Origin: an uncultured Oscillospiraceae bacterium
GTDB lineage: Bacteria; Bacillota; Clostridia; Oscillospirales; Oscillospiraceae
DNA: 31,686 nucleotides
Assembly (NCBI GenBank): GCA_947628975.1
Contig: CANRBW010000001.1
Location: 1-31,686 of the forward strand
Direction: 5' to 3'
Below are positions 21,745 through 28,272 of this stretch, in pieces. Position numbers and translations under genes: made by a program. Every line of letters starts with the position of its first letter. Positions within the stretch are counted from its first letter, which is position 1. The notes under the pieces are model-generated. The model ran no database searches. It was not told the origin of the DNA and was given only the letters and a program-made list of their open reading frames with translations.

Positions 21745-22791
21745 TTACGCTTTGATATATCTCGCCGTCCGCGGAGGGCCGAGCCGTTTGATCGCGCCGC
21801 TTCGGACCATCTCCCCCAGCACGGCCTCCACCGTCGTGGGGCTGACGTCCGGGAGGATCTGGCAGATCTCCGCCTTGGAGAGGGGCGTCAGGCTGTTGAG
21901 GACGGTGGCCTCCACCCGGGCCTTTTTGGTGATCCGCTTCCCGCTGACCACCGCAAACCGCTTGTCCAGCTCCTGATAGCACAGATAGAGCGTGGAGAGG
22001 AAATTCTCCATAAACGGGAAGTAGCTGTTTTCGTTCGTGTCCCAGCCTTCGGAGGACTGCCGCAGGGCCTCATAGTAATAGGCTTTGTGGTGGTTGATCT
22101 GTTCCTCGAAGGACACATACTTTCCGGCGTCGTAGCCATTTTTGTAAAGGAGTAGCAGGGACAGCAGCCGGGACATTCTGCCGTTGCCATCCCGGAAGGG
22201 GTGGATGCACAGGAAATCCAGGATCACGCAGGGGATCAGCAGGAGTTGATTGACATTCGCGTCGTCCCGCGCCGCCAGGTAGGCCAGCTCCAGCTGTTCC
22301 ATGGCCTTCGGCGTGTCTGCGGCGGAAACCGGGCGGAACCGCACATGGCGGTTTCCGTCCGCGTCCACTTCCAGGATCACGTTGTCGTCCGCCTTGTACT
22401 GCCCGCCGTACTCGTAGCCCGCGAGGGACATCATGATCTCATGCAGACGGAGGATGTCGCTCTCCCGGAAGTCGATGTGGGCAAAGTCCAGGTGGATCGC
22501 ATTCAGCGCGTCCCGGTATCCGGCGATCTCCGCCTCATTATGGTTGAGCGGCGCGCTGTTCTGGTTGACGATGGCGGCGATACGCTCGTCGCTGGTGACG
22601 ATCCCCTCAATGGCGTTGGAGCTCTTGATGGACTGCACTTTGGCGACGGCCTCCAACTCCGTAAAGATTTGCGCGTATGCCCCCTTGCGGACGCCCGCCA
22701 TGGTCTTGAGCGCCGAAATATTCGCGGTCAAATTCACAAGGCCGGCCGGCAACAGCCCGTTATTCAAAAAAGAGTAATCAAACCTTCGCAT
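21745..22791 (-). CDS. Fic-domain protein (AMPylase type, class II) with C-terminal winged helix
   Basis: A 348-residue Fic protein. The Fic motif HPFRDGNGR is complete at 197-205, so it could transfer AMP or another nucleotide to a target hydroxyl. The N-terminal inhibitory motif [S/T]xxxE[G/N] is present as SNAIEG (58-63), which makes it a class II, self-inhibited enzyme. The C-terminal 80 residues look like a winged helix-turn-helix (KKARVEATVLNSLTPLSKAE, TTVEAVLGEMVRSGAIKRLG), found in many Fic proteins that bind their own promoter. ATG 22791 follows GGGGGGCGG; an 18-codon extension is possible. It is cargo of the tRNA-Val element. The target protein is unknown; no FicA-type antitoxin gene is next to it. 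Confidence 0.9.
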   Translation of the reverse strand: MRRFDYSFLNNGLLPAGLVNLTANISALKTMAGVRKGAYAQIFTELEAVAKVQSIKSSNAIEGIVTSDERIAAIVNQNSAPLNHNEAEIAGYRDALNAIHLDFAHIDFRESDILRLHEIMMSLAGYEYGGQYKADDNVILEVDADGNRHVRFRPVSAADTPKAMEQLELAYLAARDDANVNQLLLIPCVILDFLCIHPFRDGNGRMSRLLSLLLLYKNGYDAGKYVSFEEQINHHKAYYYEALRQSSEGWDTNENSYFPFMENFLSTLYLCYQELDKRFAVVSGKRITKKARVEATVLNSLTPLSKAEICQILPDVSPTTVEAVLGEMVRSGAIKRLGPPRTARYIKA

Positions 22792-22804
22792 GGACCGCCC
22801 CCCA

Positions 22805-22907
22805 TTTCTGCACATTATTATAGCCATATATATGCAGAAAGTCAAGCAAACCTCGGTCGTTTCTGCACATAGTTATTTCAATTATATGATATCATTCCAT
22901 ACAGAAA
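22805..22907. promoter_or_regulatory. Operator array with TTTCTGCA half-sites upstream of fic
   Basis: TTTCTGCACAT occurs as direct copies at 22805-22815 and 22860-22870. Each is paired with an inverted partner: TATGCAGAAA at 22831-22840 and ACAGAAA at 22901-22907. The first pair brackets the fic -10 box, the second lies upstream and reaches into the end of the RCC1-like fragment. Confidence 0.6.
22817..22845 (-). promoter_or_regulatory. Consensus promoter of fic
   Basis: Minus strand TTGACT (22840-22845), a 17-base spacer and a perfect TATAAT (22817-22822), 26 bases before the start at 22791. Half-sites TTTCTGCATA and ATGTGCAGAAA lie over the spacer and just after the -10. Confidence 0.82.
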
Positions 22908-23430
22908 CATTTTGTACGCCAAATTGCCTGTCTCCCGCACTTACTACGGTACCGTCATAGCGCAAACCCAAGGTATTCACAGGACCTACTGCAATGGCTA
23001 CTATTCCATTCCAGTCCTCTACATCACACTGACCAACTTTATTATCCCCTGTGGCTACAACTGTTCCGTCCGAGCGTAAACCAACTGTGAATTCACTATT
23101 TGCGGCAATCGCCACAATATCTGTCCAGCCTTCCACGTTGCTTTGACCATAGTCCATCTCACTTGGCACTGAAGTCGCAATGACTGTACCATCTTTTCGT
23201 AGACCAACAACATGAGCTTCGCCTGCTGCTAAGGCAACGATATCTGTCCAGCCTGCTACTTCGCTGATATTGTAGTTAAAATAGATTTCCTCCGGGTCCT
23301 CCGTATATACCACAGTGCCGTCTGCCCGCAATCCGTAAGTATGATAGGGACTCGCACATATGTCGACAATATCCGTCCAGCCACTTACGTTACACAGGTC
23401 GAAGCGGTCGACTCGGGGAACGGTTTGTCA
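22882..23430 (-). pseudogene. Fragment of an RCC1-repeat (beta-propeller) protein
   Basis: The open frame has no plausible start and begins just after an in-frame TGA near 23431. Four to five repeats of about 40-50 residues are visible, each with the pattern NVSGWTDIVDI..G..HT.GLR.DGTVV: TYGLRADGTVV, HVVGLRKDGTVI, FTVGLRSDGTVV, NTLGLRYDGTVV. These are RCC1-like repeats, common in Firmicute secreted or surface proteins. Lacking a start and with the N-terminal part missing, it is a 3' remnant. Base composition is much more AT-rich than the neighbours, and the codon use differs, suggesting a separate origin. It ends within the fic operator region. Confidence 0.75.
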
Positions 23431-23595
23431 AGAGGTTTTTGCGAGATTGTCTAAATTAAATTTTTGAGCGGTGGAAAAACCGCCTAAAATCTCCTGCTTG
23501 CAGATGTCAAAAAGCGCCTTTTCAAGCGGTTTTTTCGCCTTTTCAGCCTGTTTCACGCAGACGAATAAGTTGTTTTTCCAAGTCGTAATTCATAG
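23431..23595 (-). other. AT-rich remnant with a short minus-strand frame
   Basis: This stretch is AT-rich and holds no full gene. On the minus strand a short frame of about 40 codons reads VKQAEKAKKPLEKALFDICK and ends at the TGA near 23431; a second short frame starts MNYDLEKQLIRLR. I do not recognise either. The abrupt joins with protein fragments on both sides point to deletion or transposon scars. Confidence 0.4.
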
Positions 23596-23826
23596 CTTGT
23601 ATCCATTAAGGACAGAACTGTAGTATATATTTCGCTTAGTGCGGAAGGCAACGGAACGAAGGAAGCTCCTTACGAAATTGATAATGCCGACAAGCTTGCC
23701 CTTTTTGCCGAATTGGTAAATACCGGATGTACAAGCATTTGCGGTAAGGTTGTTGCGGATATTGATTTTTCCGAGCATTCAAATCAAGGTGTTATGATAG
23801 GAACTCAGATAGGCTATACCGCTTAG
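23596..23826 (+). pseudogene. Fragment of a surface protein (GLUG/Ig-like type repeat)
   Basis: A plus-strand frame without a start codon or ribosome binding site reads SAEGNGTKEAPYEIDNADKL, continues with ALFAELVNTGC and VVADIDFSEHSN, and ends at TAG 23826. The pattern G.GT..aPYeI.na..L..fa..vn....................aDIDfs is typical of large repetitive surface proteins of gut Firmicutes, where it precedes GLUG or Ig-like repeats. Only about 75 codons remain, so it is a fragment. Its AT-rich composition matches the adjoining RCC1 fragment. Confidence 0.6.
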
Positions 23827-23854
23827 AAATTGATACGCTATGACAAAGAATAAG

Positions 23855-23891
23855 GCCGCGGGCGGGGTGGCTGGACCGCCGGCGGCCTTGG
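23855..23891 (+). terminator. Weak hairpin after the surface-protein fragment
   Basis: AAGGCCGC...GCGGCCTT-type imperfect stem (about 23853-23890) followed by GGTTT. It could end transcription from the left before the promoter at 23963. The rest of 23827-24016 contains only this and the promoter. Confidence 0.3.
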
Positions 23892-23962
23892 TTTATGCCC
23901 TGTTCAATTTCTGTGCTGATCGCTCTACCATAACGATTTTCTGGCCCGCCCATTCCGTCCGC

Positions 23963-23991
23963 TTTACAATTCCGCACCCTGTCTGTATACT
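23963..23991 (+). promoter_or_regulatory. Promoter for the 24017 gene (and perhaps the integrases)
   Basis: TTTACA (23963-23968), a 17-base spacer and TATACT (23986-23991), 25 bases before the start codon at 24017. Confidence 0.7.
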
Positions 23992-24016
23992 AAGGGTACA
24001 GTCGGGGGGTGAGGGG

Positions 24017-24715
24017 ATGGCGGAGAGGCGGATCTGCGCCGGGTACTACAAGCGGTACGACGGCAAGGTGATCTATGTTGTCACCACGGCAAAGGACGCG
24101 GACACCGGCGAGGAAACCGTGATCTGGACGCCGTCTCTCTACGCCGACGCCCGCCAATATTTCACCATGAGCAAAAAGTCCTTCTGCGGGGATGTTGAGG
24201 TGGACGGGAAACGCCAGGCCAAGTTCAAACGGCAGACCTCTATGCGGCTCTCCGACGCCGCGGCCGAACGGTATGAGGAGGAGGGGCTTCGCGGGCCGGT
24301 GCGGAAAAGGTATTCCGCCCCGGTGGATGGATACGACGCATGGGAACAGCCCCGCCCGCGAACCTACTACGAATACGCAAAGGCCCTGTGCGAGGGCTGC
24401 CGTCTCGGCCTACGAAAGTATCAACTCTGCGTTTCAGAGAAGAAGTACATCGCGATCTCAAAAAAGGACTTCCTCGCCTTGGAGCAGGACCTCCGCTTCC
24501 TGAACACCTGCGTAAAGACGGTGCTGAAGGACTACGCCGGATATTTTGACGAGCGGTTCATCCAAGGGCTATCCATCCGCAGGTATGCCCAAGCGCACAG
24601 CCTCAACCGCGGGAGCGTGGATCACCTGCAAAGGAAGTTTTTCACGGCGCTGGCCGCCGTACTAAAGGAGCGGGATGAGGCGGAGGGGACGAGCCGCCTC
24701 CTGCCGGAGAAATAA
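24017..24715 (+). CDS. Element-encoded protein of unknown function, DUF1653-like N terminus and helical C terminus
   Basis: A 232-residue basic protein. The N terminus (about 1-75) resembles DUF1653-type small beta domains: GYYKRYDGKVIYVVTTAKDA, then GEETVIWTPSLYAD, a Phe/Ser strand and VEVDGKRQAKFKRQ. The C-terminal 110 residues are helical with a possible helix-turn-helix (SIRRYAQAHSLNRGSVDHLQ) close to the end, so it may bind DNA and regulate or assist the downstream integrases. ATG 24017 follows GGGGGGTGAGGGG, with a promoter 25 bases upstream; the frame extends upstream to 23840 but that would cover the promoter. A terminator at 24728 separates it from the integrases. I do not recognise a named family for the full protein. 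Confidence 0.6.
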   Translation: MAERRICAGYYKRYDGKVIYVVTTAKDADTGEETVIWTPSLYADARQYFTMSKKSFCGDVEVDGKRQAKFKRQTSMRLSDAAAERYEEEGLRGPVRKRYSAPVDGYDAWEQPRPRTYYEYAKALCEGCRLGLRKYQLCVSEKKYIAISKKDFLALEQDLRFLNTCVKTVLKDYAGYFDERFIQGLSIRRYAQAHSLNRGSVDHLQRKFFTALAAVLKERDEAEGTSRLLPEK

Positions 24716-24727
24716 CAGAAGAAGGAG

Positions 24728-24766
24728 AAGCGAGCGTCTGCCGGCAAGGCAGGCGCTCGCTTTTTA
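24728..24766 (+). terminator. Intrinsic terminator before the integrases
   Basis: AGCGAGCGTCTGCC pairs with GGCAGGCGCTCGCT around a five-base loop and is followed by TTTT. It lies between the unknown gene and the first integrase, so integrase expression needs readthrough or another promoter in 24766-24829. Confidence 0.85.
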
Positions 24767-24829
24767 TGTCAGGACTATGTCAGCCGGGAAATATATCCGG
24801 ATCAGTAGTGGGGGGAATTTTAGACTACG

Positions 24830-25982
24830 ATGGCAAAACGCAGACCCTCCGGGGACGGCATGGTCCGCAAGCGTGACGATGGCCGCTGGGAGGGGCGCAT
24901 CGTGGTAGGGCACAAGGAAAATGGCGGCCCCATCTTCCGCTACATCTACGCCGCCACCCAAAAAGAGCTGACCGCCAAGCTGCGGCAGAACATTGACGCC
25001 TACCAGGGCGTAGACCTCTCCGAGCGGAGCGGGATGACCTTTGGAGCGTGGCTGGACAGGTGGTTGGATGAGCGCATGACGGGCGCCATCCGCAGCCACA
25101 CTCTGGACGGCTACCGGCAGAGTATCAAGAACCATGTCAAGCCCTACTTGGGTCAGAAGCCGCTGGCAAAAATCACGCCAGATGATTTAAGAAACCTGTA
25201 CGATCATCTTTTGGAGCGCGGCAGGATCGGGAAGCGTTCCGGGTGCGGCCCCGGCCTTGCGCCGACCACTGTCCACGACATCCATACCATTCTCCACCAC
25301 GCGCTGAAAGCGGCGGCAGAAGAGGGCCTTCTGCCCGCCAACCCCGCGGACAAGGTGATCCCGCCCAAAGTGGCAAATCAGCCCAAGGGCATCCTGAACA
25401 ACGCCCAGCTGGATACGCTGATGGCGACCATACGCAAGGACGAACTCTGGCACGATTTCTTCTACACAGAGTTGACCACCGGCCTGCGCCGGGGAGAACT
25501 ATGCGGCCTTAGATGGGAGGACTTCGACAGCGAGACAGGAACTCTGAATGTGTGCCGTACCATCCGGGTCGGAAAGGGAGGCGCGCGAACGGCGGGAGAC
25601 ACCAAGACCTTCGCCGGGACGCGCGCCATTCTGCTTCCGCACAGTACAGCGCAACTTCTGCGGGAGAGAAAAGCCTCCGCGTTGACAGAATGGATCTTCC
25701 CCGATCCCCTCAAGCCGGAACGCCCCACCAATCCCAACAGCGCCTACCGCCAGTTGAAGAAACTTTTGGCCGAGGCGGGGCTGCCCGACATCCGCTTCCA
25801 CGATCTCCGGCACACCTTCGCCAACCCATGCCTTGGCCGGAGGAGTAGACGCCAAGACCCTCTCCGGCATCCTGGGCCACACCAAGGCCAGCTTCACGCT
25901 GGACACCTACGCCCACGTTACCGGCGATATGCAGAGGCACGCGGCAAAAATCGTGGGCGGTTTTATAGCGGACATTTTGTAG
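24830..25982 (+). pseudogene. Tyrosine recombinase 1, frameshifted before the catalytic tyrosine
   Basis: Reads as a phage-type integrase: an AP2-like arm-binding N terminus (KRDDGRWEGRIVVG, 15-28), a core-binding SAM-like domain (about 65-160) and a catalytic domain with the first Arg in TTGLRRGELCGLRW and HDLRHTF near 323-330. At 25821-25830 the frame shifts by one extra base: the correct continuation, ALAGGVDAKTLSGILGHTKA, then the tyrosine in TLDTYAHVTGDM and the stop at 25980-25982, is in the next frame. In the observed frame the Tyr is lost, and the reading stays open into the second integrase, giving an 860-codon frame to 27412. The extra base is either an inactivating mutation or a sequencing error. 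Confidence 0.8.
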
Positions 25983-25993
25983 GAGGCGAAAGG

Positions 25994-27412
25994 ATGGCAA
26001 AACGGAAAAGCAACCGGGGCAATGGCAGCATTCATCTGCGGAAGGATGGCCGCTGGGAGGGCCGATATGTGATCGGTTATGATGAGAAGGGCCTGCCAAA
26101 GACGAAAAACGTCCTTGCCAAAACCAAGCGGGAGTGTGAGCGGAAGCTGAAAGAACTGCGCGCCAGCCTCAAGCGCGCGGAGCCGGAGCGATTCAAAGCG
26201 GACGTGACCTTCGGGGCATGGCTGGATCACTGGTATCAAACCGACTGCAAGCCCGCCATTCGTCCCAAGACCCAGGCAGACTACGAAAACCGCGTCTATC
26301 AGCATATCATCCCGGAGCTGGGCCATATCCCGCTGGCCAAACTGACCCCAGGCGACCTCCAGCAGTTCTACGTCCGGCTCAAGCGGGGAGGGCGGCTCCT
26401 TCGCGCGAAGGAGTATGGCCCCGGCCTCTCCGACCGCATGGTGAAAAGCTGTCATGTGACCTGCCGGGTGGCGCTGGACAAGGCGGTGGCCCAGGGGCTG
26501 ATCCCGAAAAATCCCGCCGCCGCCTGTAAAGCTCCGGCGACCCACCCCAGGGAGATGCAGGTGCTGACACAAGACGAGATGCGGCGTTTGCTGATCCAAG
26601 CCAAGGAGGACGGGTGCTATGAGCTCCTTCTGCTGGAGCTCTCCACCGGTCTGCGCCGCGGGGAACTGCTGGCCCTCCAGTGGGACGACCTGGACCTTGC
26701 CACCGGAGAGCTGAGGATCGAGCGGCAGGTGCAGAGGGTGAAGGGGGCGTTGACCGTCACCCAGCCCAAGACCAGGGCGTCCAGCCGAAGCGTCATCCTT
26801 CCAGCCCCAACCTTGGACGCCCTGAAGAGCTACCGGCAAAGGGTGGATTCCCGCTGGATATTTCCCTCGCCGGTCAAAAAGGACTCTCCCCTGGACCCCG
26901 CGGCGGTTCGGAAGAAGCTGTCCGTCGTTTTGGAGCGGGCGGGCTGTAAACACGTCCGTTTCCACGACCTCCGCCACACCTTTGCCACCAATGCCCTGGA
27001 ACACGGCATGGACGTGAAGACCCTGTCCGCCATCATCGGCCACGTCTCCAGCGGCACCACGCTGAACGTCTACGCCCACGTCACCGACGAGATGCGCCGG
27101 ACGGCGGCGGCAAAAATCGACCGGGCCATCGCCAAGGCAGAGCCGCGGCCGGAGACGTCAGCCCCCAAAAAGCGCACGCAAACCACATTCCAGGCGGTCA
27201 AGGGCAAATACCGCAAGCCCGGCACCGGCTATGTAAAGCAGATCAGCCCCAACTGCTGGCAGGGCCGCTACTCCCCCAAGGTCAAGGGCAAACGCCTCTC
27301 CCGCAATGTCTACGCGCCGACTGAAGCCGCGTGCGAGGCCAAGCTGGCGGAGCTCATCGGGCAGATGAAAGCTGAAATTTCCGCTGTCAGCGCCCAGGAT
27401 CACGCAAGCTGA
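25994..27412 (+). CDS. Tyrosine recombinase 2 (integrase) with an extra C-terminal arm-binding-like domain
   Basis: A 472-residue integrase, likely the enzyme that moves this element. Its start ATG follows AGGAGGCGAAAGG. Domains: AP2-like N-terminal arm-binding domain (about 10-55, RKDGRWEGRYVIGYDEKG), core-binding domain (about 70-180), and catalytic domain with Arg in STGLRRGELLALQW, FHDLRHTFATNALEHG, the GHVSSGTT box and the nucleophile in LNVYAHV (Tyr about 360). After about residue 385 the protein does not end as usual but adds some 85 residues (KPGTGYVKQISPNCWQGRYS...NVYAPTEAACEAKLAEL) that resemble its own N-terminal domain. The stop lies 163 bases before attR. It is closely similar in layout to integrase 1, pointing to a tandem duplication. 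Confidence 0.92.
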   Translation: MAKRKSNRGNGSIHLRKDGRWEGRYVIGYDEKGLPKTKNVLAKTKRECERKLKELRASLKRAEPERFKADVTFGAWLDHWYQTDCKPAIRPKTQADYENRVYQHIIPELGHIPLAKLTPGDLQQFYVRLKRGGRLLRAKEYGPGLSDRMVKSCHVTCRVALDKAVAQGLIPKNPAAACKAPATHPREMQVLTQDEMRRLLIQAKEDGCYELLLLELSTGLRRGELLALQWDDLDLATGELRIERQVQRVKGALTVTQPKTRASSRSVILPAPTLDALKSYRQRVDSRWIFPSPVKKDSPLDPAAVRKKLSVVLERAGCKHVRFHDLRHTFATNALEHGMDVKTLSAIIGHVSSGTTLNVYAHVTDEMRRTAAAKIDRAIAKAEPRPETSAPKKRTQTTFQAVKGKYRKPGTGYVKQISPNCWQGRYSPKVKGKRLSRNVYAPTEAACEAKLAELIGQMKAEISAVSAQDHAS

Positions 27413-27479
27413 GCGGGCCGTGGGATCCATAGAAGCGAGGTGAGGACTGGGATGTTTGATGGGCAAAGAGTTTTCCCGT

Positions 27480-27501
27480 CTGTGGCATGGTGTGTGGTCA
27501 G
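27480..27501 (+). repeat. Direct repeat near the right att (possible integrase arm site)
   Basis: Matches 21594-21615 at 19 of 22 positions in the same orientation. It lies between the integrase stop and attR. Confidence 0.5.
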
Positions 27502-27538
27502 CTGAAAAGTCGTGGCGGTAAAATCCGCCAAAAAGTTA

Positions 27539-27577
27539 AAAAAGTCGCCGTTTTCACAGGAAAACGGCGGCTTTTTT
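27539..27577. terminator. Bidirectional terminator between integrase 2 and tRNA-Val
   Basis: GTCGCCGTTTTC pairs with GAAAACGGCGGC around a four-base loop, with runs of A on one side and T on the other. It ends both the integrase transcript and, on the minus strand, the tRNA-Val transcript. It comes with the element and replaces the old tRNA terminator at 21399. Confidence 0.88.
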
Positions 27578-27621
27578 GGTGGACGATACAGGACTTGAAC
27601 CTGTGACCTCCCGCACGTCAA
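27576..27621 (-). repeat. attR: 3' half of the intact tRNA-Val
   Basis: 46 bases identical to 21435-21480. It forms the 3' half of the complete tRNA-Val gene, so the element restores a working tRNA on integration. Confidence 0.9.
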
Positions 27622-27653
27622 GCGGATGCTCATACCAGCTGAGCTAATCGTCC
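27577..27653 (-). tRNA. tRNA-Val(GAC)
   Basis: The minus strand folds as a 77-base tRNA: acceptor GGACGAT/ATCGTCC, D arm GCTC...GAGC, anticodon loop TTGACGT with anticodon GAC, T arm ACAGG-TTCAAGT-CCTGT, discriminator A and encoded CCA. It reads GUC and GUU codons. It is transcribed from a consensus promoter just upstream and carries the integration site of the 6.1-kb element. Confidence 0.96.
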
Positions 27654-27666
27654 GAACAGCTTGTAT

Positions 27667-27695
27667 AGTATACCGCGTTTCCGCCCCGCTGTCAA
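27667..27695 (-). promoter_or_regulatory. Consensus promoter of tRNA-Val
   Basis: Minus strand perfect TTGACA (27690-27695), a 17-base spacer and TATACT (27667-27672), 13 bases before the tRNA 5' end. Confidence 0.9.
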
Positions 27696-27819
27696 GAGCC
27701 AAGCCGGGAAAAACTCCATTTCTCCATCGGGTTTCCGACGATACCGGACAGTTTTGCGGAGACTGGGGAGGAAGCGGGGGCGGCGGCGGAAAAATTTTCG
27801 GAAAAATCCGTTTTCCCTC

Positions 27820-27848
27820 TTGCAAGATAGGGGGGACTGTGATAGAAT
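27820..27848 (+). promoter_or_regulatory. Promoter of tRNA-Pro
   Basis: TTGCAA (27820-27825), a 17-base spacer and TAGAAT (27843-27848), 34 bases before the tRNA. It is divergent from the tRNA-Val promoter; the bases between hold no gene. Confidence 0.75.
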
Positions 27849-27882
27849 ACCCTAGTCCCTTGCGAGAGGGAGAAGTGAATAT

Positions 27883-27959
27883 CCGGGTGTGGCGAAGTTT
27901 GGTATCGCGCTTGACTGGGGGTCAAGAGGCCGTGGGTTCAAGTCCCGCCACTCGGACCA
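27883..27959 (+). tRNA. tRNA-Pro(GGG)
   Basis: Acceptor CCGGGTG pairs with CACTCGG, the anticodon stem CTTGA/TCAAG carries loop CTGGGGG with anticodon GGG, the T arm is GTGGG-TTCAAGT-CCCGC, and discriminator A and CCA are encoded. It reads CCC and CCU codons. Confidence 0.96.
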
Positions 27960-28004
27960 CAATATGACGTGGACATGGAGTACTCTGTGACTATGCCACC
28001 ATCG

Positions 28005-28037
28005 GAAAAACATCCCTGTTTCTAGGGATGTTTTTCA
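28005..28037 (+). terminator. Intrinsic terminator after tRNA-Pro
   Basis: AAAAACATCCCT pairs with AGGGATGTTTTT around GTTTCT, ending in a T run. Bases 28038-28220 hold no gene that I can see; the composition turns AT-rich here. Confidence 0.88.
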
Positions 28038-28220
28038 TTTTTGTCATTTCAACCGCAGCGATACAGGGCCATGAACATAAAAATCCTGCACCAAGAACTC
28101 ACTCATCCCATCTTTGTATGGATAAAGCCCACTTGTGTGGAATTGGTGCAATTCACACGGGAAATAATTGGCGCAGAAAATAAGGGAGGCGTTTTCAATA
28201 TTTGTGAGCCTTTTGCCATG

Positions 28221-28255
28221 AAAAGGGCGGCTGGAGTCAAAACTCTAGCCGCCCT
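28221..28255 (-). terminator. Terminator after the serine recombinase
   Basis: Minus strand GGGCGGCT-A-GAGT, a short loop, GACTC-C-AGCCGCCC and TTTT, 18 bases after the recombinase stop. Confidence 0.85.
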
Positions 28256-28272
28256 GCGCCGATATTTAGATG

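Larger units (their letters stand above)
21435..27621. mobile_element. 6.1-kb integrative element in tRNA-Val(GAC)
   Basis: A 46-bp perfect direct repeat (21435-21480 and 27576-27621) covers the 3' half of tRNA-Val from the anticodon loop to the CCA end. The right copy is part of a complete tRNA gene; the left copy is only the 3' half and is still followed by a terminator. Between them lie fic (minus), an RCC1-like fragment, a surface-protein fragment, an unknown gene, and two tyrosine recombinase frames ending 163 bases before the right repeat. This is the usual layout of an element inserted by a tRNA-specific tyrosine integrase. No replication, conjugation or capsid genes are visible, so it would be a small mobilisable island or a shrunken one. 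The excised circle would be 6141 bp. Confidence 0.9.

Noticed and set aside
22201..22872. A plus-strand frame opposite fic
   Set aside because: It is a shadow of the minus-strand Fic gene, which has a complete Fic motif, promoter and ribosome binding site.
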